The translations under genes were made by a program, and so were the position numbers. From Setophaga petechia (Eukaryota; Chordata; Aves; Passeriformes; Parulidae), in the NCBI GenBank assembly GCA_024362935.1, contig JANCRA010000005.1:17806235-17870234 (forward strand): a stretch of DNA of 64,000 bases. Direction: 5' to 3'. This document shows, piece by piece, positions 52,067 to 64,000 of the stretch. Under the pieces are notes generated by a model. That model was not told where the DNA came from, did not search any database, and worked only from the letters and a program-made list of their open reading frames with translations. Position 1 is the stretch's first letter, and each line of letters opens with the position of its first letter.

Positions 52067-54822
52067 AGATATATTTGCTTTATTAGTATTTTCTATGTTA
52101 TGTATCAAATCTGATAGAATTTAATCCATCATAATCCTGTAGATCATTAAAATATACTCCTTTTATTCCTCACCATCTTGGACAGAGCATGGGATACGGA
52201 AATATGGATACCAAATTACCAAACACACACTGTACTATACCTGCCAAAAAGCTTAGGAGAACTTAGAAGCAAAGTCTGCTTGAAAAATAAATACCTACAA
52301 AAATTAGAGACTGGGAAAAACTTTAAAAATAAATATCCAAATTCCCCACCTTAGCCTGTGAAGTTTCGTGCCAACTGAAATAATAAGTAGAGATTCCTAA
52401 ACTAAGTCCTGATCACTTGGGTTTGAACTTTTTATAATATCTCCCATTCCCTTGAGGATATATTTGGGTGACAATCTCATTATTAAATTAAAAACCCCCT
52501 ACAATTAAACGAATTATGGCAACCAAACTCATATCCCTGAGTGGAAGGATGCAAGCTGAAAGACATGAACCAAAACTGACTAAACTGGAAAATCCCAGGA
52601 CAGAATTTAAGTCAGCTGCTGTCGGTTCTTAGAACCAGCAAGCCTTACATACTTGAAATTTTCACTGGAATAAAAAACCCAGAAGTATACCCAATGTGCA
52701 ATATTTTCCACCTTGCTTTTTGCTTGTTTTCAGTTATGTCCTTCGCTTACTTTCTTTGTCTTTCACAATTCTTGACAATATTCAGTTAGCTCAATTTAAC
52801 ATTCTTAGCTCTTTTTTCCATTGCTTAAATTAAGTCATGTAGTTTTGAACTGGAAAACAAAAATGGACATTTTTGGTAACACTGAATGTATACTTCCGTT
52901 TTTTCACAGCCAAAACCCCACACTTCGCAGCACAGAAAATCTGCATGTCTTAAATTCAAAATGTAGCAAAAAAAGCTTGTTTATTTTTGTACAAATCAGA
53001 GATTCATAGTGAAGTTATCCAGAAAAATCTGTGCTACTTATTTTCAATTTTTCCCTTTTAAACACCTGTGGATCACACTAGAATTTCAGGAACATTGACA
53101 AAATCCATTCCAAGTAACAAATTATCTCAAAAACATGCCCATTGATTGTGAACAGAAAAATTTGATTTCAGGGCACGCCAAATTTAATATCACATCCTGT
53201 CCATTATACCAAAAGGCATCATTGAGTACAGAAGTCATTTTACTTCTAACCTTGCCAGTAAAAGCCTTAATCTTGGTTGCTACACTTGGGATCTTTCTAG
53301 CTCCTGAATATACTGCTGTGCAACAATGCCAGATTCACTGAACATCACCCCAAGACATCAGCATTCAAAATATAGGTCCTTCCAAATCAAAAGGGCTTTA
53401 TTTTTCCATAGTACATTTGAGATTCACTCTATTTCTCTTCTTGTTTCGGAAACTTTATCATTCAGTGAAGTCCATGCACTTCTATTTTCACATTGCCACA
53501 GCCAAGAGATGGAAAACATGCAATTTACCCTATAGAAAAAGATATAAGCTTATTGCACAGAAGCTAAAAATTAATAAGAGAAGGGAATAAATATGGATTG
53601 TAAACTTCAGAAAGCTTGATTTTCACACTATGCTCTAATTGAAAACACTCTTTTATACATCAGTGCTTATTAAAAAAATGAAGCACTACAAGCTCCTGAG
53701 TAGTCAAGGTCAGGGATGCACAAAAGAGCAAATAAAACCCAAGAACACCCACGCCCTGTCCTGACCAAATAGTGAATAAGAACAGGGCTGGTGATGATTT
53801 AGTAGAAAACCTAATATGAACCAGGTACATAAAAACATGTGTTTTAGCATAGACTTTCAAGAATTTAGCTAATGCTGCAACGAACCAGTTGCAAATAATA
53901 AATGAACTGCAAAAATCTCACATCACCTAATTGTAAACATATTAGGCATTTTATCTCAATATTTACTGTATTTCAATAATTGGTTTAACTCTCTTACATG
54001 ATTACCAAAATATCCAAAGTCGCTAGTCTGCAGGAAATTCTTAAAAAGTAATTGATAGATTAGAGTCTCTGTTTCTGCTAGGTCCATGAGCATTCTGCTG
54101 TTGCTCTTGGTAGAATTACATTTTCATTAGTGCATTTGGAAGGCTGTTAGAAGCAGAGACAGGTGTTTTCTGATTTTGGAGTAAAGGAATGTTTATTTCA
54201 CATTACACCAGCCTAAAAGCCAAGTTTCACAATCTGTGACCAGCTAAATTAACTATGGAAATACCTTATGACAAAGCAAATCAGTCTCCTGGGTGAAATG
54301 ATAGGATGTGCCGTAAGCTACATCTTGCACAGATTCATAGGAAATAAGAAGCTTTCCGAGAACTTTCTGGGCCCCTTTTCCTCTTAAAAACAGTTACTAA
54401 TCTATTATATGCCAGGAGGAAACTAAAGAAAATGTTAAAATACTCTCAGCCTGCTAACCTGTCTCTGGCAAACAGCAAAATAAATACAACTGGCCAATTT
54501 CAATCAGATTTCTTTGGCAATTTTTCAGAGATGGGAAGAAGCGTGACACCAGCACTCTGCCAGGCCTCATGTGTCTCTGAATATTCTGTAAACAAAAGCA
54601 CTTCAGTGTATCCCCAATCAAAGTCACACCAGCTGTTGTTCTTCCTGCACTTATTCTCTGCAGTGGAAAAGAAGACAAAAATCGTACTGCTTGGAGAAGA
54701 AAGGGGGGAAAAAAAACAGGCAAAACAACACACATCAGGAAAAGAAAGGGATATTAATGGCTATTTCAAGAAGAAAAATTTTCTTTTCAACAGGCATTTT
54801 GATACCCTCATAAAAAAGGGCC

Positions 54823-54840
54823 ATGATGATGATGATGATG
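54823..54840 (+). repeat. (ATG)6 microsatellite
   Basis: Six perfect ATG/GAT units. Read directly. Confidence 0.92.
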
Positions 54841-55514
54841 CCATAAAAAATAAAACTGTATCGAGCTAGGACTTTCATTTCCTTTTGACTCATGCAATTT
54901 TACCAGATTTGTGTAAAGTTCACAGCACTTCAAGAAACAACAGAAAGACACATTAACTCTGCAGTAGCTCATAGAAAGTTTCTATGAGATAGAAAATGTA
55001 TTCATGTTGAAAATATTGAGTCACTAAGCCCTCAGACTGCATTCCAAAAGTCTACCAGAAACATTTCAATCAAGAAGTGAGTATGTGACAGCCAGGCCAT
55101 TTGGGCTAAAAAGCATTGTGCAGAATTATGTCGGGTGCATCTAGTGCCCTCTAAATGACCTCGTATTATGGCCGTGGTATTAAGTCATGGAGAAACCTGG
55201 AAGTAAGATGAAAAATTTTTCTTCCCCTAAAAAATAAAATTTAAAAAATAGGAAAGGGAAAACTCTCAAGTTCCCAGTAAGAATGCTAAATTACCCCCTC
55301 TCCCAACAGAATGCTTCACTTTCATTTCCAGGTGGCAGTAAGCCTATTGACCCCCACGGTGTTATCCTTTTCACTGCTCTTACAGTACTTTCTTTAATCT
55401 CTTGGATCAAAGATTGGTCAATAAAAATCATCTCTGCTTTTGTGGGGAGCAAACAAACTTCACCGAGACCTATGATAATTTTAAATCTTCACTAAAATCC
55501 TTGAGAAACTAAAC

Positions 55515-55529
55515 AAAAAAAAAAAAAAA
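55515..55529 (+). repeat. A15 homopolymer
   Basis: Fifteen A after CTAAAC. It could be the tail of an old retrocopy, but the preceding 250 bases show no recognisable gene or element. Confidence 0.9.
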
Positions 55530-57303
55530 CTTAACAAAACACCACACCGCATATGTGTTGATGTTGACTTTGCAACTGGAAGTGCTTCTGTTCTTTTTGT
55601 TCTATATTAAATATTTTGATGTATTTTTGAATATTATTTTATTAATTTAATAAAAGGCTATTTTTTCATTATTTTCATACATGTTGCATTAAGTAGCTTT
55701 AGGCCTTGAAAACCTAAATTATTTTAACACGCTATTATACACTATTTCAAATAATTCGTTTAAGGCCTAATTGTAGAAAAACCCCTGCATCCTCCACAAA
55801 GATTAAAAGACTGCACAGTGTTTCCACAGCAGAAATATTTGGTGAGACAATTTTTAACATGTAGTTTCCAGAATACACGGCATCTGAAGGCTTTGTGCTA
55901 CACCTTTGGTATCAAATCTAACAAGAACCTGAGCCAGAGGGAAATTTTAAAAAAGTAAAAAGAAAATAAAAACAAATGTCCCAGTAGAATTTTTTTTGCT
56001 GTGGAAAAAAGAAAGCCAAATGCTAAACCCAAACATCCAGAGGTATTATGTCCATGCTACATTACAACTTAACTCATTTTTTAATTATTTTTCAACCTAT
56101 GCCTCCTGTGTACAGCATCCATATCCTGGCCCTATTATTCAGAGTGTTTCTAATGTCCATCAGCTTCCCTGTCATCTAAACAGAAAGGAAGTGATTTCTG
56201 TTTAGCCAAAACTCCTTGAAGCCATTCATCACTGATCGCTGCATCTTCATCTGCTCTGGACTCCTTGATGAAAGCTGAGCATTCCCTCTTCCCCAGTCTC
56301 AAAAAAAAATAAATAAACAAAACACACACACAGTGGATGGTCCTTTTGATCGGGCTGTAACACTGGTACAGCTTTGAATGTTTTCACCAGGTCCCCCAAG
56401 ATAGTACTGGAAGGTCTTGACATTACTTACAGCTTGCCTTGTAGACAATCTCTTGCTATCACAATTTTATTGTCACCTCCAAACTGCTCTCTTTCTTCCC
56501 TTAGGAGTTGCTCAAACTCAGATTGCTACCAAGAAGTCTCCCATTTCACCAAATGTATTTGCCTAGCCCTCAGGACAGGTTGTCTGCAAAGCTGCTGAGA
56601 TATTCATGGTCAAGCATTCCTCATAGAATCACCAGTAACTCTAGTGAAAAACAACATATGTATGTGCCCAGAACATTTTAGTCATAATAACAGAGAATTT
56701 CCATCATTTCGGGCTACCTCTTTTCAAAGTAGAGATCCCAGACTTGGATCTTGAGTTCAGGCAGGCTTAAACCAAGTCTTAACTCTGCTATAAATAACAT
56801 CCTCTTTTAGTAACAATTTCTTACTTGATTTTATAACTTAATGCCATTTTTCAGGTCATGTTGAAAATGGATCAGAAGATTCAAAGGTGAAAGGGAATGT
56901 TTTCTTATTTTTTCTATATGGCACCTTGTATGCACTATGAAGTGATGTAAAATAACACATCAGGCTAAATACCACCCATAATTACTGAACTATAATTATT
57001 TTCTCACACATTTATTGCAAGGTCAGGAGTTATTCTCCTAGAGATTTTGAAAAAAAAAATAGGCCCTTGCTCCCAAATGCAGATCACTCAATTCCTGATG
57101 CCAAGGCTGAGAGAACAGTTAGTGTCCCCACACCCTAACACCACATTAAAGATTATGGACATGTACTGGGCATATCAGGTACGGCCCTTTAAGTCCCCGG
57201 GAGAGCAAAAGATGCTTGGAAGACAGATAAAGCTGAAGTGAATCTAGAATAGCCTAAAACAAAAAGGGCAAACTTGCATTTACTGCATGAACAAATTCCC
57301 CAT

Positions 57304-57343
57304 TATTTTACTTAAAACTTTGAGCAAAGTTTTAAGTAAAATA
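57304..57343. repeat. Perfect 19-bp inverted repeat with 2-base loop
   Basis: Left arm 57304-57322 (TATTTTACTTAAAACTTTG) and right arm 57325-57343 (CAAAGTTTTAAGTAAAATA) are exact reverse complements separated only by AG. A 40-base near-palindrome of this quality is unexpected by chance in unique DNA and can extrude as a cruciform. It may be a fold-back (templated) insertion; an assembly or sequencing artefact cannot be excluded. Confidence 0.93.
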
Positions 57344-58140
57344 CAAAATACAAACAACAGAGAGTCCAACCCCTGAACAGTTCTGTCTGTCCCCACTGCC
57401 CCTGCCATGACCCCCCACCAGGGAAAACATTTTTTCATTTAGAATACAGATGAAAAAAGTAGGTTTTAAAAAACTTAGGCATGAACAGGTTGTTACTGAA
57501 GAAACATCCTTTTTTTCCCTATGATGTAGAAAGGGAGTCTGCTGGACGTTTCCACAGTGTCAGTGATACTAGTGCACAGAGAGGCTAACAAAAGGCAGCC
57601 ATGCTGTCTGCTGCAGCACTAAAAATGGAGAAAATACAGTAAGGTGAAGGAGAAAAAAGGCAAAACAAGCTAATTTCAACATGAATTTTAACAGCAGATT
57701 TAGAAATAGTAGTTGATACTTTTATGACAGACCAAGCTGACATTGATTCTGTTGCATTGTTATAGGAACCTCAGAAAAATATTTCTTTGTTTAAAGAGAC
57801 TTCATCTTGATTCAAAAAATATAATACATATGCATAGTTATATATAGTTTTTCCCTAATTCTCAGTGCATCTGACACATACATCACAAGCAGCATCTATC
57901 GATACATTTTTTGCTGTTAGACTGTTTTTAAGATTTCCCATATCTGATAATAGTAATTCATTTAAAATATCATGGTTTTATTGGTTTTTTTTAAATAAAA
58001 AACTCTCATACTAAAAATGGATACTTCATGTAGAAAATAGGTTGTTGTTCTCTAAAACTGACTCTAATCTTAGTTGAATATTAATAAAATCCACAAACCA
58101 TTAGTACATTATAGCTGCTTTGTTCTGAATTACATAGACC

Positions 58141-58400
58141 TTTTATGTTTATTCCTCAGTGAAAATGCATTAAAAAAATGAAATCCTCTCTAATTGTGCT
58201 CTCTGAAGATAGCTGGTAAAATCATTTCTAGCAGCAATAAATCAATTGTAGTATTAAAATGACCTGCCAGGTGCATCTTCTGCGTATCAGACTAATTAAG
58301 GGAATGTATTAATTGCAACTATTCATCAACACCACCAATGTTAGATAACCCTTACAATGAATCTTTTTACAATATTATCCGGCAATGAAACTGCAGTTTG
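58141..58400. promoter_or_regulatory. Candidate conserved non-coding element
   Basis: The stretch is free of simple repeats and has the look of vertebrate developmental enhancers: balanced AT-rich sequence with TAATTG, CAATTG, TAATTAAGG and ATTAATTGCA homeodomain-type words, interspersed with CCTGCCAGGTGCA (an E-box-like word) and retained CpGs (CTGCGTATC, TATCCGGCAATG). Conservation cannot be tested here, so this is a judgement from composition only. Confidence 0.25.
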
Positions 58401-58625
58401 ACAAGTTATAGGGGATTTAACAACAACAACAAAAAATCTTTTAAAAAACCCCTATGCACAGCTTTTTTTATTATTTTGTTCCCAATTCTTTGCTAATAAA
58501 TAAAACACAAGAAATCATAAGTATACGTACATAGTAGTTTGTACTTAGACATATTTCTATCTCAAGAGAGAGTTTCACAAGGTCTCAGATACTAATGTGG
58601 GTTTTTTCCCCTCCCCCCAAATCTA

Positions 58626-58683
58626 ATTCATAGACATTTTCTGTATATGTATAGATTCATAGGCATTTTCTGTATCTATGAGC
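58626..58683 (+). repeat. 29-bp tandem duplication, two copies
   Basis: Copies 58626-58654 and 58655-58683 both read ATTCATAGRCATTTTCTGTA followed by a similar 9 bases, differing at a few positions. It is a recent local duplication. Confidence 0.88.
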
Positions 58684-59639
58684 CAAATGTGACCCAAAGT
58701 TGGATCATCAGGTATTCACTGGAAATAACCATTTACTTCTGAAAGTAAGCTTGATGGCATTTTTGTTACTTTACCCCAGGATGTATTTATCCCTTTATAC
58801 ATTATTATAAATGTAAATAGCAAAATTTCATTCTACTGGTTTGTATGGGTTGCTGATTCCCCCAATCTTAGTTCCTGTGTTTTTCAAGACTTGGAACTAT
58901 TTTTCAAAAGTCTGAAGGTTTTTAATCATCATCTTCTGCAAAAAAATTCTAGATTGCACAATAACTTCATGTATTTCAGGCAAAGCATTGAAAGTTGCAG
59001 AATGAAGCAAAACTCCTACAATACCAATTTCTTTACCATGCTCTTTGTTATAGAAGATTAAGAAGGGCTAAAATTACAGGCAGAGGGGGAAAAATCTACA
59101 TGTATTAAGCCAATTCGCAAAATCCAAAATACATAAGGAAAAAGTTTGGCCCACAATATCAAAGTTCACATTCTCATCCCCAGTGTGCTGCAAATGCTCC
59201 TAAGAGACTGTTTCTTGTTGACTCAGTCAACAAGACCTTGCAGGTATTTCTAGGTGACCCTGGCATCTAAGCACTAAAAATAATTAGATATAACTGTGGC
59301 TTTTCCATTACCAACCCTCATCACTATCACCATCATTCTGTCCCAGGTGAATCAGAGATTATAAGTAGCACCTGTACATTCATAGAAAGACATTCTTGTA
59401 CCTGGATAAAATTTACAATCTTTTCTGGCTGTATATCCATAGGCGGGCAGTGAGATAAGGAAACTGGTCATAAACCAGCCCTCACACACTTACATTAGAA
59501 CAATTAGGTATTGGTTTTGTTCAAAAGAAGAGGGGCTGGGGAAAACTCCACAACTCTGGGTCTCCTGTTTGGGCTTTTTTCAAATTACTCTGAGTTGTAT
59601 TTTGGCAAAAAAACACAGAGAATTATGCACCTTGTCTCA

Positions 59640-59860
59640 AAGGTCACAGCACTAGATAGTGGTGAAGGTAGCAAGTGAGACTCAGGCAGGTGCAGTGATA
59701 GCACCCCCAGAGGAGTTGAACACAAGCTCCCAGCACAGGCACTGGGGCACACGGCAGGCAGCCTGTCCAGCACCCGCAGCCACGCACGCCACGGTCAGGA
59801 TGCTTCTCGTAACAGGCATCTCTGCAAACACGCTGCAGTCCTGACCTCCAACACTGCTTA
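59640..59860. other. Short GC-rich, CpG-bearing patch
   Basis: About 200 bases well above the surrounding GC level, with CpGs in CACACGGC, ACCCGC, CACGCACGCCACGG, TCTCGTAA and ACACGCTGC. Overlapping frames of 60-87 codons on both strands follow from stop-poor GC-rich sequence. It could be an unrecognised exon, a small CpG island or an old repeat; nothing decides between them. Confidence 0.4.
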
Positions 59861-61246
59861 TTGTGGGTTTGAATGTTTCTTGAACAGCTACTGCCAAGAA
59901 TTGTCAAAATGAATGAAATTGAAAGGAAATAGTCCCACAGTGAAAAACACTCGATTCATTTTTATTTATGACTCACAATAAGAATATACACCTTCCTACT
60001 TTTAAAGACTGTCAAATATAGAAATCTTAAAATTATATAAATGTTTCACGATCAGCAATGAATTTTAAAGCCAGTCACCTGTCTCCAGCTTGTGTCAATA
60101 TGTCTGAAGAAATGCTCTCAATCGCCTTTGGTATTCAAAGAGTTAGAAATAGAAGTTCACAAGTAAGATATTGTTCCTGTCTCTCCCTTCACTACCCAGA
60201 CTGCTTTCTGATCTTCCTTTTGTCCTCAATCCTTTCCTTATCCCTTTCACCTCTCTTTCTCACTCTCACTCCGTCCCCTTGATCCATCAGACACAGCCAA
60301 GCTATCTGACACCAATGCCTTAAAGTAATTTTGGACAGAGGCAAAATGCCCTAGAATCCTTAGTAATCCTCCTCAGATCCATGTACTGAGCCCCAGGTTG
60401 GCTCTTTTATAGCCACAAACAGTCTTTCAGCTAGGTAGCCTAGAAACTGAAAGCTGTTTTAGTAGCAGAGGGAGGACAACAAGTCCTGAAAGAAAATTAG
60501 CCTTCTCAGGAAGAAGGACAGAAAAAAATCCACTTTTCTTTTTTAGTGCTAACATTAATATAAGCTAGGATGAATGAACTAATCAATAAACAAAGGAACT
60601 CTCTAACTGCAGCAGGTAAATGAGGAACAATCAGGTATGAGGGCAGGATTTGTCCTTTCATTGCAGTTGTATACAGTCCATATCCTGGTACAAGACAATG
60701 GTTTATAATAACCAGTGGTTTTGTGAATTATTGAAACAGCTACAGTGTTCTGTAGGTTTGTAGAAAAAAAGTCTTTCGCCCTTTACCTTATCATTCCCTA
60801 CTGAGTCAAAAGTATAGTTTTTGACATACCAGATAGTGGGATTTTTCTTTGTCCTTTTCCTGTACAGCTAAATCGAAAGCCATATGGAATTCAGAGAAGT
60901 AAATAAAAAATAAAACACAAAAATCAATAAACTACTGCCAAAACCCTGTGGATCATACTAAAGTCAGTGTTAAGTTGCCTTTCATGACTAAGCAAGAATA
61001 CAGAAAAACTGAAAAGACTGCTTGTACCACAAGAACTGCTTTCCCCAGGCTTGGTGTGTACCAGCACTCACACTCCCCTGGTACAAAAGGGAGATTGTAG
61101 TGACAGAATGTGGGTCCTACAGCTATCTCACCTTTGAGAAGAAAAAAATATTTAACAAAATTATTCTTCTCACTGCAGGAACATAACAGATCCTACTCTT
61201 CACAGCCCAGTATAAGCGCCTGTCATCTCACGACTTTCTAGTCTTT

Positions 61247-61314
61247 TCATAGAATAAGAGAATCATTTATGTTGGAATATGCAGATACACTGCATGAGCC
61301 AACTCCTTCCAGCC
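61247..61314 (-). mobile_element. Tiny CR1 3'-end remnant
   Basis: TCATAGAATAAGAGAATCAT followed by TTATGTTGGAA matches the antisense CR1 3' terminus (TCATAGAAT repeated, then CATTTAGGTTGGAA). After that only CCAACTCCTTCCAGCC resembles CR1. The fragment runs into an A-rich tract at 61315. It is too short for family assignment. Confidence 0.6.
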
Positions 61315-61386
61315 AAAAAAAAAAAAACCAAATGCAACAAAAACACAAAAAAACACTCCCAAAAAACAAGAACAACAAAAAAAAAC
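61315..61386 (+). repeat. A-rich low-complexity tract
   Basis: About 70 bases of A with scattered C directly after the CR1 remnant. It explains the Phe/Leu/Val-rich minus-strand frame that crosses it. Confidence 0.8.
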
Positions 61387-64000
61387 CAGTGAATACAGTA
61401 AGGGAAAATAACACAAGACAAAAAGCAATTAAGGATTATCTCTAAGTTGTGAGTATTTTTACTGAAAGAAGGTGGAGATTTTTGAAATGATGAAAGAGGA
61501 AATAGAAGGAAAAAGACAGGAACTTGGGATCCAAAAGCTGGATCTTTCTTAGAAGGCCCTTTGGACTCAGCAAGTAGCAGGACACAGCCAGATATCATAC
61601 ACTCACTATCTTGAGTAGGGGTTTAATTCTTCAGCTCTACTGTTGTTCTGGTACTAAATCCCCAGGGGCAATGGATGTCAGAAGACCTGTATTAGACTTA
61701 CACTAGCATAATGAGGAGCAGAACCCAGCATCGAATTGTAGCAAATACAGTCAAGGCAAACTAACACACCCATCTGCCAACTAGATTAGACTTTCGCAAT
61801 ATAAAAAACAAAAGCTCAAACACTCTCTGCTGTTAAAGTTACCAGTCATTTCTAAATCTATTAATTGGTATTTTTCTGCAACAAAACAAAGATGCTGTAG
61901 GAGACTTTTTAAGAAAAGAAAAGAAGACAAATTATCACTGAAGGAAGTGTAACATACCTGTTACTAAGAGCTACAAACACAGACTTGGCCAGCCCCTCTC
62001 CTTCTCCCAAAAAAGCAATTTACAACAGTGAGAGAACGTAAGTCAGGGGATCAAACACAAGAGAAGTTTAAAAGCAGGTTTTGGCTGCAGTACTGATGCA
62101 ACATAATGGGGGCAAGAACAACTTAATGCCACACAAATCCATTTTTCTGGTAGGGCCAGAAGGCTCTGAGACAGCCTGACAGCTGATTCCACCTCTCTGG
62201 GATGTCAGTAGGCAATGCTCTTCAGAAAAGCACAGCCTGGACTTAAGAAGCTTTACTCACTCTTACTTCCTCATGATGAATTACAGTGTGTGCCACAGCA
62301 AGAGGCAAAGACTTGCAGCATTGCCATGCCCAGTGCTCCTAGCATTGCCTCTTAAAACAGACCAGGGATTTTTTATTATAAGACTCCTGCTTCTAAACTC
62401 CATTTTTGCTTAAAAATGAAAAAAGGAGGAAAAATAAAAATACTGGGCAATATAAGCGCACACTACCCCAAAAGCCATGCGACTAGACAAGTTCATGGTT
62501 TTGGAAATAAATTATTTTTGACATATTTACTCTGTCAATAACAGCTATTTGAAAATCAAACATGAGGGAGATAATTTTCTATTCATGTCTGTATGCCCCC
62601 TCATAATTAATGGAAAAAATCATGAAGAAGAACATGTGACTTTTAGTTTTGCTTTATTTTTCAAGCGTGGGAATTGTCAAGAAGAAACTCAGCCTTAACT
62701 TTTGTGGATGTCTGACTACAAACAACATTTTCTTAGTCTGCTTTAACATCAGTCACTAGCTTATTTCTCCAGTACTGTAGTATGGAGGTAAACTTTTGCT
62801 CACAACCACTACAGATACAATACAATACTGCCAATACAAATGGCACATAAGTACTTTATTTCCAAGGGTCAATGCTTTGTGACAGGCCAAAAATTAGGTA
62901 TCCCCATTTAACTCTCAACTACAGTCTATTCAGTGAAGATGTACATATGAAGACAGCTACAATCTTCTGCATGCACCAATATATCCTATACACTGTTTTC
63001 TTAACAAGGCATTTGGCCTTATACACTTTGTCTACAGCAACAGCAGATCCTCTAAAAGGCAATATCAAAATCCATGTCCATAATCTGCAATTTTTCTGAT
63101 TGTATTGGTACACCAGCTTCCAGCCATTAGCCTCTACCTTAGCTAGAAAAGACAAAAGCATCCTTCTAAAAACCTATCGATTCTAAAACCATCTCCTGCT
63201 AACCACGTTTGTTTCAAGAGATTGTTGTTCTCTTTACTATTCTGCTATACAGCTATACCTTCAAAGGAGCAGATGCTTTCCTACAGGGTTTATATTCAGT
63301 TTTTACTTTTACTTATGGCAGTGCTTTATTCTTAATATAGTTGTAAAATATACCACATTTTGCCCTATTTTCACATTTTTATTCTGTAGTTATTTATTCT
63401 CTGAGAAGTGTCATCCTTCATGGCAATTTTTTTAAACAAATGCATGAAGTCTTACAAACTATTGATTCATTAAAAAATGCAACCGCTAGATCTCACAAAT
63501 AGAAATATAAGACAACTGTTTATCCATGAAAAAAAAAAATCTGTTCTTAATAATGAACCATTATTTAATGCTGTTAGATGAAATTTTCTCTTAAAACCAG
63601 TTCATTTAAGCATATTTAAAATTACTGGACCCATTTAGCAAAACAGCTGTCTGTCTTCCACTGCCCATGTAGCTAAGAAAAGCTATTGTTCAGGACTTCA
63701 GCGGCCTTGCCCAGTGGATGAGACAAGCTGATTTTTGCTGAATCAGGGTCTTAGCTCAAAATTATACCAATTTTTCTTTTTGGACTTCTGATTTCCTCTT
63801 TAAAAAAATAGGAGGGGGTGGTTGTGGTGTTAAGGCGATTTGTTTACCTGTTCAGAAACACCAGAATATTAGAACCTCTGTCATTTAATTAAAAAAAAAG
63901 ATCTGCCTTTATCAGAAATTTTCAGTAGAGTTGCTCTTGTTAAGAGTCATTAGTCTTACAAATAAAATGGAAACGTATAATTTACATGATGAAGAATAAT

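Larger units (their letters stand above)
52067..64000. other. Non-coding DNA to the window end, no gene seen
   Basis: AT-rich sequence with the small repeats, palindrome, GC-rich patch and CR1 fragment listed separately. Frames reach 145 codons (54432-54869, plus, with an aspartate run read from the ATG repeat) and match no family I know. A partial CTCF-like GCCCTCTA word lies near 55147. The final 2.5 kb holds only A-rich and T-rich runs. Confidence 0.75.

Noticed and set aside
54432..54869. 145-codon plus-strand frame with a basic middle and aspartate run
   Set aside because: The Asp run is the ATG microsatellite and the Lys runs are A-rich DNA; no domain or splice context was found.
55140..55160. 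GTGCCCTCTAAATG as a CTCF site
   Set aside because: Only about 9 of 12 core positions fit and the CCA part is missing.
56622..56640. TCATAGAATCACCAG resembling the CR1 3' end
   Set aside because: The following sequence does not continue as CR1; the short match can occur by chance.
1..64000. tRNA, rRNA, CRISPR, prophage or bacterial operon content
   Set aside because: No B-box-like GGTTCGAATCC word, no regularly spaced repeats with spacers and no dense same-strand genes. The sequence is vertebrate in character.

Overview
This looks like nuclear DNA from a bird, or possibly another archosaur. It is AT-rich, with many AATAAA-like words, homopolymer runs and A/C-rich tracts, and no compact gene structure. 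The recognisable interspersed repeats are mostly decayed, 5'-truncated CR1 non-LTR retrotransposons in their usual avian form. Together with the single hAT-like element below they cover only about 1.5 kb of 64 kb. I see no mammalian SINEs or L1. The avian assignment is an inference from CR1 type and low repeat density; I cannot name the species, chromosome or flanking gene.

I find no protein-coding gene, rRNA, tRNA, CRISPR array or operon. Short reading frames are scattered at random over both strands, overlap one another, and resemble no protein family I recognise. The window is best read as part of a gene desert or the inside of a very long intron.

Layout. 1-8290: AT-rich unique DNA with small simple repeats. 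8291-8967: the largest CR1 relic (minus strand), carrying a broken C-terminal part of the CR1 reverse-transcriptase ORF; a 31-bp piece of it recurs at 9796-9826. 13934-14158: second CR1 relic, followed by a GC-richer patch with a nested inverted repeat (14248-14329). 21809-21820: a perfect match to the 12-base CTCF core, 138 bases before a third CR1 relic (21958-22280). 22395-22800: a pyrimidine-rich tract, then an A/purine-rich tract. 24742-24882: an exon-like segment in CpG-bearing DNA. 26779-27411: the longest open frame in the window (211 codons, minus strand), of unknown meaning. 42818-42967: a degenerate hAT/Charlie-like DNA transposon with both termini. 50579-50776: a CpG cluster with CREB/ATF-like and NRF1-like words. 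51437-52066: a diverged tandem array of about three and a half units of 154-198 bp. 57304-57343: a near-perfect palindrome with a 2-base loop. 58141-58400: AT-rich sequence that looks like a conserved non-coding element. 59640-59860: a short GC-rich patch. 61247-61314: a tiny CR1 remnant.

If the region has a biological role it is probably regulatory or architectural (CTCF site, candidate conserved elements, CpG-retaining patches). The least explained objects are the 51437-52066 tandem array, the 14248 and 57304 inverted repeats, the duplicated 31-mer and the 211-codon open frame. I see no convincing previously undescribed multi-gene system.
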